Counted from the first letter of the stretch, positions 8,636 through 16,708 are shown. The stretch is 64,000 bases of DNA from Umezawaea endophytica (GCF_025061645.1 NZ_JANYMP010000008.1:14680-78679), one strand, 5' to 3'. Notes: generated from the sequence alone by a model not told the origin. Numbers and translations are program-made.

Positions 8636-9507
8636 CAGCGGTGCTCGCCGGGAAGCGCGAACAGCCCGCCCGCTGTCTGCTCGACCAGCCCGTCCACCAG
8701 CAGCGAGTGCAGGCACTTGTCGCGCTGCCCGGCGTCGGACCACACCACGTCGAGCTTCGCCTTCGGCACGGCCTCGCTGGTGCCGCGCAGCACGTCCAGC
8801 AGCAGGCCGCGCACCTGTCGATCGGTGCCCGCGAACTTCTGCGCCACCTTCACCGGTCCCGCGTACGCCGGTCGGCCGGCGATCTGCCAGGCGCACTCGC
8901 CGAACACCGGGCAGTCCGCGCACTTCGGCGCCCGCGCCGTGCAGATCAACGCCCCGAGCTCCATCAGCGCGGCCGAGTACACCGCCGCGCCCTCCTCCGG
9001 CAGCAGCGCGTCGACGTCCGCGAGGTCCCGCGTCGTCGACGGCGGCCCCGCGTCCGCGGCCCCGTGCACCGCCCGCGCGACGACCCGCCGCACGTTGGTG
9101 TCGACCACGGGAACCTTCTGCCCGTAAGCGAAAGCCGCCACTGCACGAGCCGTGTACGCGCCGATGCCCGGCAACCCGAGCAGGGTGTCCACATCGGACG
9201 GGACCACGTCGTCGTGCTCGGCCTCGATCACCGCTGCGGCCGCGTGCAGCCGCAGCGCCCGCCGCGGGTACCCGAGCTTCCCCCACGCCCGCACGACCTC
9301 GCCCTGCGAGGCGGCGGCCATCGCGGACGGCACCGGCCACCGCTCCAGCCACTCGCGCCAGATCGGCTCCACGCGGGCGACGGGCGTCTGCTGCAACATG
9401 ATCTCGCTGACCAGCACACCCCACGCCGTGCACTCCGGCCGCCGCCATGGCAGGTCGCGGGCGGTTTCGGCGAACCAGTCGAGGACCAACTCCGTATCCA
9501 GGCTCAT
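8635..9507 (-). CDS. mutY: A/G-specific adenine DNA glycosylase MutY
   Basis: This 290-aa HhH-GPD glycosylase removes adenine paired with 8-oxoguanine. It shows EIMLQQT with the catalytic Glu, helix-hairpin-helix LPGIGAYTA, catalytic Asp in VVDTNVRR, and the 4Fe-4S ligands in CTARAPKCADCPVFGEC (C-X6-C-X2-C-X5-C). It lacks the C-terminal Nudix-like domain, as usual for the short actinobacterial form. ATG 9507 overlaps the DUF998 stop by 4 nt. Rv3589 in M. tuberculosis occupies the corresponding neighbourhood. Confidence 0.93.
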   Translation of the reverse strand: MSLDTELVLDWFAETARDLPWRRPECTAWGVLVSEIMLQQTPVARVEPIWREWLERWPVPSAMAAASQGEVVRAWGKLGYPRRALRLHAAAAVIEAEHDDVVPSDVDTLLGLPGIGAYTARAVAAFAYGQKVPVVDTNVRRVVARAVHGAADAGPPSTTRDLADVDALLPEEGAAVYSAALMELGALICTARAPKCADCPVFGECAWQIAGRPAYAGPVKVAQKFAGTDRQVRGLLLDVLRGTSEAVPKAKLDVVWSDAGQRDKCLHSLLVDGLVEQTAGGLFALPGEHR

Positions 9508-10094
9508 AACGCCGGTGATTCTCCCAGGCGCCGACCGGACGGCTCCCGGCGGTTCACCAGGAGCAGCACGCCGAAGGCGATCTCCCACAGCGTGATCGAG
9601 TAGACGCTCCCGCGCTCCCACAGCCCGTGGAACTCGCTCCGACCGATCAGCGGCGCGCACAGCAGCCCCAGCACCGGCAGGACGCCCAGCCACCGGAACC
9701 GCCCGTGGGACGCGGCGAACGCGGCGGCGTTGCCACCCACGATCGCCAACACCGCCCCGACGAGGTGCAGACCGGAGCCGGACGAGCTGGGGAACGCGGC
9801 GACCAGCACGTTGCCGACGGCGTGGGCGACGGTGAACGCGGCGACCAGGTACCGCCGCGGCCCGCCGACGTGCGCCGCGACCACCAGCCCGACCACCAGG
9901 AACCCGAGGCCCTGCAAGACGAACGCGGTGTTCATCACCGCCGCCGACGGCGAACCCGCCGCACCGAGGTCGCTGATGTAGTCGACGGCGTACCGGTACG
10001 ACGGGGTCGTCCACGCGGCCGCGGCGACCGCTTCGAGCACGAGGTACTGGACCCCGGTCACCAGCGCGACGAGACCCGCCCACCTGGGGTTCAT
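9504..10094 (-). CDS. DUF998-family integral membrane protein
   Basis: This 196-aa protein has about six hydrophobic helices and the DUF998 features YISDLGA near the N-terminus and AFPSSSG in the middle. The function of the family is unknown. It is the first gene of a tight minus-strand run and overlaps mutY by 4 nt (ATGA); the CPBP protease gene ends 12 bp upstream of it. Confidence 0.75.
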   Translation of the reverse strand: MNPRWAGLVALVTGVQYLVLEAVAAAAWTTPSYRYAVDYISDLGAAGSPSAAVMNTAFVLQGLGFLVVGLVVAAHVGGPRRYLVAAFTVAHAVGNVLVAAFPSSSGSGLHLVGAVLAIVGGNAAAFAASHGRFRWLGVLPVLGLLCAPLIGRSEFHGLWERGSVYSITLWEIAFGVLLLVNRREPSGRRLGESPAL

Positions 10095-10106
10095 CGCTCC
10101 AGCATG

Positions 10107-10913
10107 TCAGCGACGCCGGGTAGTGGCCCGATGGAGGACGAACACGACGACGACCTGCACCGCCAGGACGAACGCCTGCGTGACGGGCGACTTCACGGTC
10201 AGCACCGCGACGGTCGCGTTGACCCCGAAGTGCACCGCGACCGCCGCGACCACCCCAGCCCGCTCGTAGGCGTATCCGGTCAGCAGCGCCATCGGCAGCA
10301 CGGTGAGCGTGAACATCAGCCCGCTCCAGGTGAACAGCCCCAGCTCGGACTGCACGGTGCCGCTGATGAAGAACAACGGCAGGTGCCACACCGCCCAGAC
10401 GGCACCCAGCAGCAGCCCGGCCCGGACCCGGCCCATCGTCGCGAGCAGCCTCGGGTAGGCCGTGCCACGCCACCCCGGCTCCTCGGCCAGCGGCCCGCCG
10501 ATCACCATGCCGATCAGGAACGGCGCGGGCCCGCCGAGGGCCGCGATCAACTTCTGCCCCTCGGTGAGGCTCACCGCCGGACCACCCAGCAGGTCGGCGA
10601 GCAGCGCGGCCCCCACCACGCTGCCCGAGGCCAGCACCAGCAGGGGCAGCACCCACAGCATCCGCGCGCCCAACCGGAACCGCACGGTGTGCTCGGGCAC
10701 GGGCTCGCGCCGACGGCCGCGACGCACCCGCACGACGATCGCCCCGAACACCGGGCCGAACCCGCCGAGCAGGTAGGGAATGGCGGTGGGGGAGCTGGTC
10801 GGCGATCCGCCGAGCGCCATCGCGAGGAACCAGAAGGCCCAGGTGGTCACGAACGTGACGGTCCAGAAGACGGCGAGGTCGCTCTTCTGCCGAACGGGGG
10901 TAGCGGTGGTCAT
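10107..10913 (-). CDS. CPBP-family intramembrane metalloprotease (CAAX/Abi type)
   Basis: This 268-aa membrane protein has the CPBP motifs EEPGWR (EExxxR) and a His in AVWHLPLFF, plus a further conserved Asn in NATVAV, within about eight helices. Family members include Rce1-type proteases and bacterial bacteriocin-immunity proteins; the bacterial role is often unknown. It lies 12 bp upstream of DUF998 on the same strand and may be co-transcribed with the mutY run. Confidence 0.82.
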   Translation of the reverse strand: MTTATPVRQKSDLAVFWTVTFVTTWAFWFLAMALGGSPTSSPTAIPYLLGGFGPVFGAIVVRVRRGRRREPVPEHTVRFRLGARMLWVLPLLVLASGSVVGAALLADLLGGPAVSLTEGQKLIAALGGPAPFLIGMVIGGPLAEEPGWRGTAYPRLLATMGRVRAGLLLGAVWAVWHLPLFFISGTVQSELGLFTWSGLMFTLTVLPMALLTGYAYERAGVVAAVAVHFGVNATVAVLTVKSPVTQAFVLAVQVVVVFVLHRATTRRR

Positions 10914-11015
10914 GACTTCTTCCCTTTCACGGGGAGCAGGGGTTGCGCGGGCGCGCCGAGGAGAGCCGGTGATCAGTCGAACGACGACCGGCTTGGTGCA
11001 GTCAGGGGTTTTTCG

Positions 11016-11912
11016 CTACGCGCCGAGCTTGCGGGCGAGCCAGTCCGTCACCTGCGCGAGCAGGTCGGCGTCGACGGGCCTGCGGAGCTGCGCGGGGTAG
11101 GAACGAACGGACGAACGGCCTTGATCGCGGCGCAGCAGGTGGGTCAGGTCCGGGATCCGGTGCACCTCCACCTCACCGGGCACCAGTTCGCGGATCCGGT
11201 CGAGGTCGGCCGGGTCCACCTGGACGTCCTTGCCGCCGGTGATCGCCAGTACGGGCACGCGCACGTTCGCCAGGTCCGACCGCGAGTCGTGCACGAGCAT
11301 CTCCCGCATCCACCGCGCGTTCAGCTTCGTCCCGACGACCCGCACCACATCACCACCGGACGCCTTGATCCGCGCCAACTGCCGATTCCCGATCCCCCGC
11401 AGCACGGACCGTACGGGCGCGGGCAACCCACCCGTGACAGTCCTGGCCTGCCACCGCAACGCGTCCTCCCCGGTACGCGCGAACCCGGCCAACAACACCA
11501 CCGCCGCCACCTCGGGCCGCGAACCGAGCGCCATCGCGTGAACGGCCCCTTCACTGTGCCCAACCACCCCAACGGCCTCAGCCCGAACGTCGTCCCGACC
11601 AGCCAACGCCCGCAACGCGGCAACAGCGTCCCGCCGGTTGTCGACGAACCCGGTGGACAGCCAGTCCCCAGCCGTAGCACCAACCCCACGCCGGTCGTAC
11701 CGCAACACAGCAATCCCCACCGCGGCCAACGCAGCCGCCACAGCAGGCCCGAACCCCATCCGCAACCGCCCGGCGTTGGCATCCCGATCAAGCCGCCCAG
11801 ACCCGTGCAACAGCAAGACGGCCGGATGCGGCCCAACACCCACGGGCAACGTCAGCGTCCCCGCCAACAGCACCCCGTCATCAGCGGCGATCGCCACATC
11901 GACCTCCCGCAT
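11016..11912 (-). CDS. Alpha/beta hydrolase (dienelactone hydrolase/peptidase S9-like)
   Basis: This 298-aa hydrolase has the oxyanion segment LLLHGSGRLDRD, the nucleophile elbow GHSEGA, an acid in ITGGKDVQVDP and a terminal His in PDLTHLL. It resembles the alpha/beta hydrolases often annotated as dipeptidyl aminopeptidase-like esterases. No signal peptide is seen. It is divergent from an HTH regulator, and the 77-bp gap carries three copies of TGAGAAC, which suggests control by that regulator. CPBP lies downstream. Confidence 0.8.
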   Translation of the reverse strand: MREVDVAIAADDGVLLAGTLTLPVGVGPHPAVLLLHGSGRLDRDANAGRLRMGFGPAVAAALAAVGIAVLRYDRRGVGATAGDWLSTGFVDNRRDAVAALRALAGRDDVRAEAVGVVGHSEGAVHAMALGSRPEVAAVVLLAGFARTGEDALRWQARTVTGGLPAPVRSVLRGIGNRQLARIKASGGDVVRVVGTKLNARWMREMLVHDSRSDLANVRVPVLAITGGKDVQVDPADLDRIRELVPGEVEVHRIPDLTHLLRRDQGRSSVRSYPAQLRRPVDADLLAQVTDWLARKLGA

Positions 11913-11927
11913 GAGCCAACTCCCATC

Positions 11928-11981
11928 GTTCTCAGTCTTGCGATCATTCTCGTATGTGAGAACGTTATCGTATGTGAGAAC
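11928..11981. promoter_or_regulatory. Repeat operator between hydrolase and HTH regulator
   Basis: Two direct copies of TCGTATGTGAGAAC start at 11950 and 11968 (18-bp period), and an inverted half copy GTTCTCA lies at 11928-11934. The second copy ends 8 bp before the regulator ATG. The arrangement in a divergent promoter region fits an operator for the HTH protein. No functional data support it. Confidence 0.5.
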
Positions 11982-11989
11982 ATTCGTCC

Positions 11990-12526
11990 ATGGCTACCGC
12001 GGATCTCCTCCTGCATCCCGTGCGGATGCGCATCCTGCAAGCGCTGTTCGACGCCGACCCGCTGACGACGGCGCAGTTGCGGGAACGCTTGCCGGACATC
12101 GCCCCAGCCACGATGTACCGCCACATCGCCGTACTGGCGGAAGGCGGAGTGCTGGAGGTGGTGGAGGAGAAGAGGGTCCGGGGGACCGTGGAGCGCAGCT
12201 ACCGCGTGCGCAAGGAGGAGGCCGTCGTAGACCCCGCCGCCAGGGCCACGATGACGCGGGACGACCACAGGAGGTCGTTCACCACGTTCGCGGCATCACT
12301 GATGGGCGACTTCGACCGGTACTTCGCACATGGGGACGCCGACCCGAACGTCGACGGGGTCGTCTACCGCCAGGCAGCGGTATGGCTGACGGACGAGGAA
12401 TTCGCGGAAATGGTACAGGAAATCGAACACGCCGTCGTATCCCGAATGGACCATGACAGGGACGGCCGCACCCGACGGGTAGTAAGCCTGGTCGTCGTAC
12501 CGGACAACCCCCCGCAAAAAGCGTGA
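11990..12526 (+). CDS. ArsR-like winged-helix transcriptional regulator
   Basis: This 178-aa protein opens with an HTH domain (HPVRMRILQAL, then TTAQLRERLPDIAPATMYRH as recognition region, then a wing near KRVRGTVERSY). A C-terminal alpha/beta part of unknown role follows (about residues 80-178). It lacks obvious metal-binding Cys/His pairs, so it is probably not a metal sensor. It is divergent from a hydrolase across a repeat-rich 77-bp gap. The transcript would run into the palindromic element at 12573. Confidence 0.78.
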   Translation: MATADLLLHPVRMRILQALFDADPLTTAQLRERLPDIAPATMYRHIAVLAEGGVLEVVEEKRVRGTVERSYRVRKEEAVVDPAARATMTRDDHRRSFTTFAASLMGDFDRYFAHGDADPNVDGVVYRQAAVWLTDEEFAEMVQEIEHAVVSRMDHDRDGRTRRVVSLVVVPDNPPQKA

Positions 12527-12572
12527 TCCAAAAATACCGACCACCTACGAAACCGGACGCCGCCTACGCAAC

Positions 12573-12691
12573 GTGGCCGATTTTACTTGGGGGATTTGCC
12601 CCTTAAACTTGCGTCGGACGGCGGCTTCACCTTCCCGCCGTTTTGGTCCGACGAAGGGGCAAATCTAGGGGCCCCAAGTCAAATCGGCCAC
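12573..12691. repeat. 119-nt palindromic repeat element, copy A
   Basis: A long imperfect inverted repeat begins GTGGCCGATTTTACTTGG and ends CCAAGTCAAATCGGCCAC. Its arms also pair through ATTTGCCCCTT/AAGGGGCAAAT, GTCGGAC/GTCCGAC and GGCGG/CCGCC. A second copy in reverse orientation lies at 29900-30018 with 114 of 119 positions identical. It carries no gene of its own. Both copies sit downstream of a gene in the same relative orientation. It resembles a MITE/REP-type or 3'-end element; the function is unknown. Confidence 0.85.
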
Positions 12692-12790
12692 CCCCACGCT
12701 GGATCTCCGGTACGGCACCCAACCACGCTGTGACCTACGGGTATGTCTTCAAGGGGCTCCCCCGCCACCCCGCTCGCGCAATTATTTCAA

Positions 12791-12845
12791 TGTCCCGTTT
12801 GCTTTGTCAAGGCGGGAAAGATGCCTTGACAAAGCAAACGGGACA
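12791..12845. terminator. Perfect 23-bp hairpin between convergent genes
   Basis: The arms 12791-12813 and 12823-12845 are perfectly complementary over 23 bp, around the 9-nt loop GGGAAAGAT. It lies between the ends of the HTH gene (+) and the carbonic anhydrase (-). No T-tract follows, so it may be a bidirectional terminator or another palindromic element. The remainder of 12527-12934 has no gene. Confidence 0.6.
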
Positions 12846-12934
12846 CGAAGGGCGCTGGGGATGGGGCCGGCGGGGGAGGTCTGTGCCGGGGTCAGTTACG
12901 CGGTCCACTCCCGCGCCGTAGTCATCCAGCCCCG

Positions 12935-13426
12935 TTAGACGACTTCAGTCAAAACCCCACTACGCACATCATAAACAAACCCCCGCACGTTCTCCTTAAA
13001 AGGCAAGAACGCACTATGCCGCAACCGATTCATAGACCCACGCACGCTATCCTTGACCTCCCGAAACGCCTCCACAGCCCAAGTGGGCCGCATTCCGGAG
13101 TCAGTCTCCAGCTCGTCCTTGAACCCGTCCTCGGTCACCAGTTCCAACCCGCAGTTCGTGTGGTGCACCAGGAGCACCTCCCTGGTCCCCAGCTTTCGCT
13201 GCGACAGCGCCAACGACCGGATCATGTCGTCCGTCACGACGCCGCCCGCGTTGCGCAGCACGTGTGCCTCGCCCTGCTTCAGCCCGAAGATCTCGAAGAC
13301 CCGGATGCGCGAGTCCATGCAGGTCAGGATCGCTACCTGCATCGAGGGTTTGGGTGTGGAGCGGTCACCTGGCACGACGTTGCCCAGCTCGTCGTTCCGG
13401 CGCAGCAACTCGTCGATCGCGGTCAC
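12935..13426 (-). CDS. Beta-class carbonic anhydrase (Rv1284-like short form)
   Basis: This 163-aa enzyme interconverts CO2 and bicarbonate. Zinc ligands are the Cys of CMDSR, the His and Cys of HHTNCG, with the Asp/Arg dyad in CMDSR. The segment GEAHVLRNAGGVVTDDMIRS and the RGFVYDV end match the short M. tuberculosis Rv1284 (CanA) type rather than the longer CanB. The position near mutY and the Rv3587c-like gene corresponds to canB in M. tuberculosis. The 3' end of the gene is noticeably less GC-rich. Confidence 0.9.
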   Translation of the reverse strand: MTAIDELLRRNDELGNVVPGDRSTPKPSMQVAILTCMDSRIRVFEIFGLKQGEAHVLRNAGGVVTDDMIRSLALSQRKLGTREVLLVHHTNCGLELVTEDGFKDELETDSGMRPTWAVEAFREVKDSVRGSMNRLRHSAFLPFKENVRGFVYDVRSGVLTEVV

Positions 13427-13573
13427 GGCACACCTCCTGTCCTGGTCTGTCCCAGATCTATTGCAACGGTTCCCGCTCCGGGTGCCAAGGGCTTTCGGTG
13501 AACGTCACCTTTCACCGCATCGAGTTACGTCCGCGTCCCGCCTGCGGAGGTGTCCCCCGGTTACGGTCGGTTG

Positions 13574-14239
13574 GTGATCGAGCCCACAGGGCCGCGGCCG
13601 GCCTCGGTGTACTGGCGTCGTCGAGCGATAGCGCTCGGCGTGTCCCTCGTCGTCCTGCTGCTCACGATCTGGCTGGTGGCGAGTCTCGTCGGGCGTTCGG
13701 ACGCGCAGCCGGAACAGCAGGCCGCCGTGTCCACGCCGCCGTCGACCCCGCCGTCCACCGCGGCGCCGAGCAGTTCCGCCACGGCTCCGCCGTCGGTGGC
13801 GGCGGTGGCCGCGACGTCGTCGGCACCCACGGCACCGCCGGGGCCGCCCGCGCCTTGCGACGACGCGTCGATCAACGTCGTCGCGGAGGTCGGGAAGGCG
13901 AGCTACGAGAGCGGGCAGCAGCCCGAGTTCAAGTTCCACGTGGTGAACGTCGGGCCGCTGCCGTGCACGAAGGACATCGGGCGTTCGACGCGCGAGCTGA
14001 TCGTGACCAGCGCGGACGGGGCGACGCAGTTGTGGTCGGGGAACCACTGCTTCGCGACCGAGGGCAACGAGGTCCGGGTGATGCAGCCGCGCGAGAACTT
14101 CACGTTCGGCCTGAACTGGGCGGGCAGCACCTCGGACGAGGGCTGCCGCACCCACAGCAGGGTCGGGCCTGGTGACTACCTGCTGATCGCGAAGGTCGCG
14201 GGCAAGGCCAGCAACCCCGTGGTGTTCAGGTTGAACTGA
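13574..14239 (+). CDS. Single-pass membrane protein with Pro/Ser/Thr linker (Rv3587c-like)
   Basis: This protein of about 221 aa has a short basic cytosolic tail, one transmembrane helix (ALGVSLVVLLLTIWLVASLV), a long Ala/Pro/Ser/Thr linker and a C-terminal extracytoplasmic beta-type domain (about residues 95-221) with four Cys. The start is uncertain: GTG 13574 is used, while GTG 13550 has GGAGG too close. Synteny with mutY and a carbonic anhydrase supports equivalence to Rv3587c. The function is unknown. Confidence 0.7.
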   Translation: MIEPTGPRPASVYWRRRAIALGVSLVVLLLTIWLVASLVGRSDAQPEQQAAVSTPPSTPPSTAAPSSSATAPPSVAAVAATSSAPTAPPGPPAPCDDASINVVAEVGKASYESGQQPEFKFHVVNVGPLPCTKDIGRSTRELIVTSADGATQLWSGNHCFATEGNEVRVMQPRENFTFGLNWAGSTSDEGCRTHSRVGPGDYLLIAKVAGKASNPVVFRLN

Positions 14240-14254
14240 TCACGACTTGACTGA

Positions 14255-15358
14255 TCACGGCCCGAACCAGCGCTCCTCGGCGATCGTCCGGGGAGCCGCC
14301 GCGGTCGTACCGGTGATGAGTTCCGTGCTGAGGTTCACCGAGCGGGGGCGGGTGCGCTCGCCGACGTCGAGCAGGAGCTTGCCCGCGGCGCGGCCCTTCT
14401 CCAGCACCGGCTGCCGGACCGTGGTGAGGCCCGCGCGCTCGGCCTCCTGGATGCCGTCGAACCCGGTGATCGTCAGGTCCTCCGGTACGCGCAGACCGCG
14501 GCGCTTGGCCTCGTTCATCGCGCCGAGAGCCAGTATGTCGGAGGTGCAGATCAGCGCGGTGATGCTCGGGTCGCGGTCGAGGACCTGGGCGGCGGCGGCC
14601 TCGCCGGACGCGGTGTTGTGGTCGAACCGCTCGACGACGGGCACCTTCGACCAGTCGACGCCCGCTTCGCTGAACGCCATCGCGAGACCCGCGAGGCGGG
14701 CGCGCTGGACGTGGAAGTGGGCGGCGTGCTGGCGGTCGACGGACACGTAGCCGTCGTTGCGGTCGCGCGCCAGGCGCATGCAGACGACGCCGACGCGGCG
14801 GTGGCCCATCGCGATCAGGTGCTGCGCGAGCTCGTACATGGCCGACCGGTCGTCGATGCCGACCCGGTCGACGTTGCCGATGTCCGGCTGGTCGCAGACG
14901 ACCGTCGGCACCGGCCGTTCGAGGACCGCCGCGAGGTGCGGGTCGTCGTCCGGCACGGAGTAGACGACGAAGCCGTCCACGCCCGCGCGGTGCACCGCCG
15001 CCACGTCCTCGCGCTCCGGGCTCGCCGGGATCAGCATCAGACCGGTCCCCGCGTCCTCGCACGCCAGCGCGAGGCCCTCCAGGAAGCCGAGAGCCGCCGG
15101 GTCGCGGAACGCGTACGAGAGGTTCTCGGTGAGCAGGAGCCCGACCGCGCCCGCTTTCCGGGTTCGCAGTGACCGGGCCACGGGGTCCGGGCCCGGATAT
15201 CCGAGTCGCCTAGCTGTCTCCAACACCCGTCGACGCAGCTCTGGCGAGAGCTGGTCGGGCCGGTTGTACGCGTTGGACACCGTTGTCCGGGAAACGCCCA
15301 GCTCAGCGGCCAAGGAGGCCAGCGTCGCAGGACGTCGCACATGCATCGACCGCGCCAT
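14255..15358 (-). CDS. LacI-family transcriptional regulator
   Basis: This protein of about 367 aa has the LacI HTH (TLASLAAELGVSRTTVSNAY) at residues 11-30, hinge region LRTRKAGAVG and a periplasmic-binding-protein-like sensor domain with TSDILALGAM. It is probably a sugar-responsive repressor. The start at 15358 (ATG) is chosen because the HTH begins shortly after it; ATG 15346 is possible. No catabolic gene adjoins it except the mal-type locus. Overlapping palindromes at 15365-15383 precede the start and may be its operator. Confidence 0.85.
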   Translation of the reverse strand: MARSMHVRRPATLASLAAELGVSRTTVSNAYNRPDQLSPELRRRVLETARRLGYPGPDPVARSLRTRKAGAVGLLLTENLSYAFRDPAALGFLEGLALACEDAGTGLMLIPASPEREDVAAVHRAGVDGFVVYSVPDDDPHLAAVLERPVPTVVCDQPDIGNVDRVGIDDRSAMYELAQHLIAMGHRRVGVVCMRLARDRNDGYVSVDRQHAAHFHVQRARLAGLAMAFSEAGVDWSKVPVVERFDHNTASGEAAAAQVLDRDPSITALICTSDILALGAMNEAKRRGLRVPEDLTITGFDGIQEAERAGLTTVRQPVLEKGRAAGKLLLDVGERTRPRSVNLSTELITGTTAAAPRTIAEERWFGP

Positions 15359-15364
15359 GGAGTG

Positions 15365-15383
15365 ACCGTAACGGTTCAGAACC
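15365..15383. promoter_or_regulatory. Overlapping palindromes upstream of LacI gene
   Basis: ACCGTAACGGT (15365-15375) and GGTTCAGAACC (15373-15383) are both perfect 5-1-5 palindromes and overlap by three bases. They lie 7-25 bp upstream of the assumed ATG, a position expected for an autoregulatory site. Confidence 0.35.
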
Positions 15384-15461
15384 AATTACAGAAGCAAGTC
15401 GGGACGCGCGTCACCAGGTTACTGCGTATGCGCAGGTGGGACCGTCTTGCGTGGAGAGAAT

Positions 15462-15475
15462 TTGGTCCAGACCAA
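15462..15475. promoter_or_regulatory. Palindrome resembling a DasR (dre) site
   Basis: TTGGTCCAGACCAA is a 6-2-6 perfect palindrome. Its core differs at one base from TGGTCTAGACCA, the centre of the known Streptomyces DasR site. It lies just after the malR-type stop and about 105 bp upstream of the downstream LacI start. Confidence 0.35.
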
Positions 15476-15476
15476 T

Positions 15477-16526
15477 TTAGTGGCGCCGAGGAGGGGCCGT
15501 CGACTCCCTCACCACCAGCTTAGGGCGGAAGACCCGCGTGTAATTGCCCGATCCGCGCCTCCGCCTGTCCGGATCGAGCCTGTTCACCAGTTCGTCGACG
15601 GCGGCGCCCGCCATCTCCTCGATCGGCTGCGCCAGCGTTGTCAGCGCCGGGGAGCAGTACGACGCCAGCGGGATGTCGTCGAACCCGACGATCGACAGGT
15701 CGTCCGGCACCGAAAGCCCACGTAGACGGGCCTCCCGCAGCACGCCGAGCGCCATGTGGTCCGACGAGCAGATCACCGCGGTCGGCCGGACGGTGTCCAG
15801 CAGGGCGGCCACGGCCGACGCGCCGCCGTGCGGCGCGAACGGGCCGTGCGCGACGAACTCCGACTCCGCGGGCAGCGAGTGCTCCTCCAGCGCGGCGGCC
15901 CAGCCCGCGCGCTTCAGCCGTGACGGCAGCGACCGCGACGGGCCCGACACGAAGCCGATCCGCCGGTGCCCCAGCTCGATCAGGTGCTTGGTCGCCGCGT
16001 ACCCGGCCAGTTGCTCGTCCACGGTCACGTCCGGCACGTCCAGCGACGGCGTGGCCCCGTTGAGGAACACCATGTGCACGCCGTCGGCCAGCAGTTTGGC
16101 GTAGTAGCTCGGTTGCGGCGCCCGGCCGAGCGGCACCTCGACGTTCGTGATCTCCGGCGACACGAACACCATGCCCTCGACGCCCCTGGCCAGCAGCATC
16201 CGGACGTACTCCTCCTCGCCCATCGCGGCCGTGCCGGTGCCGCGGGTGTTGCACAGCAGCGACGAGTAGCCGAGCCGGGCCGCGCGCGTCTCCAGGGCCT
16301 CGGCGAACGCCGGGAACACCGGGTTCGACAGTTCGGGCACGAGCAGGCCGATCACGCCGGTCCGCTGGAGCGCGCCGAGCCCGCGCGGGGTGTACGGCAT
16401 CTCGGTGAGCACGGCGAGCACCCGTTGCCTGGTCTCCTCGTTGACGCCCGCCCGGCGGTTCAGCACCCGGCTGACCGTCGAGATGCTCACCCCCGCCGCC
16501 CTGGCGATCTCCGACAGACCCGACAC
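15477..16526 (-). CDS. malR: LacI-family repressor of the adjacent maltose-type importer
   Basis: This 349-aa LacI protein has HTH LSEIARAAGVSISTVSRVLN at residues 4-23, a hinge, and a sugar-sensing domain with SSDHMALGVL. GTG 16526 is chosen because AAGGAGG lies directly upstream; a longer in-frame extension lacks an RBS and would run through the operator. It is divergent from malE. The palindrome GCAAGTTCTTGC lies 40 bp upstream, a variant precedes malE and another precedes the ATPase gene, consistent with one regulon. Assignment to the MalR group rests on locus context. Confidence 0.75.
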   Translation of the reverse strand: MSGLSEIARAAGVSISTVSRVLNRRAGVNEETRQRVLAVLTEMPYTPRGLGALQRTGVIGLLVPELSNPVFPAFAEALETRAARLGYSSLLCNTRGTGTAAMGEEEYVRMLLARGVEGMVFVSPEITNVEVPLGRAPQPSYYAKLLADGVHMVFLNGATPSLDVPDVTVDEQLAGYAATKHLIELGHRRIGFVSGPSRSLPSRLKRAGWAAALEEHSLPAESEFVAHGPFAPHGGASAVAALLDTVRPTAVICSSDHMALGVLREARLRGLSVPDDLSIVGFDDIPLASYCSPALTTLAQPIEEMAGAAVDELVNRLDPDRRRRGSGNYTRVFRPKLVVRESTAPPRRH

Positions 16527-16565
16527 GCGTGCCTCCTTCTTCCGGCGCCAAGACTGCTCGCGGTA

Positions 16566-16577
16566 GCAAGTTCTTGC
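16566..16577. promoter_or_regulatory. MalR-type operator before malR
   Basis: GCAAGTTCTTGC is a perfect 5-2-5 palindrome 40 bp upstream of the malR GTG. It is the best of three related sites in the locus. Confidence 0.5.
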
Positions 16578-16650
16578 AACCGAAACACCCGAACGGTCGC
16601 GGATTAACACACATGGCGTCGTCCGTTAAGGCACAACTACGGGGAAACCC

Positions 16651-16678
16651 TTGACCAGCGGGGGTTCGCGGGTATGAA
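16651..16678 (+). promoter_or_regulatory. malE promoter
   Basis: TTGACC (16651-16656) and TATGAA (16673-16678) are separated by 16 bp and resemble a vegetative sigma promoter. The operator at 16697-16708 lies just downstream of the expected transcription start, where a repressor would block elongation. Confidence 0.5.
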
Positions 16679-16696
16679 ATCCGCGTCAACCTTGAT

Positions 16697-16708
16697 GCAA
16701 ATCCTTGC
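16697..16708. promoter_or_regulatory. MalR-type operator before malE
   Basis: GCAAATCCTTGC matches the malR-side palindrome GCAAGTTCTTGC at 10 of 12 positions. It lies downstream of the malE promoter and upstream of its RBS. Confidence 0.45.

Noticed and set aside
9627-12065. 812-aa plus-strand reading frame across several genes
   Set aside because: Antisense to DUF998, CPBP and hydrolase genes with recognisable domains; composition is shadow-like (His/Gln/Pro/Arg).
15477-16610. Longer N-terminus for the malR-type protein
   Set aside because: The extension lacks an RBS and would translate through the operator palindrome; GTG 16526 has AAGGAGG.
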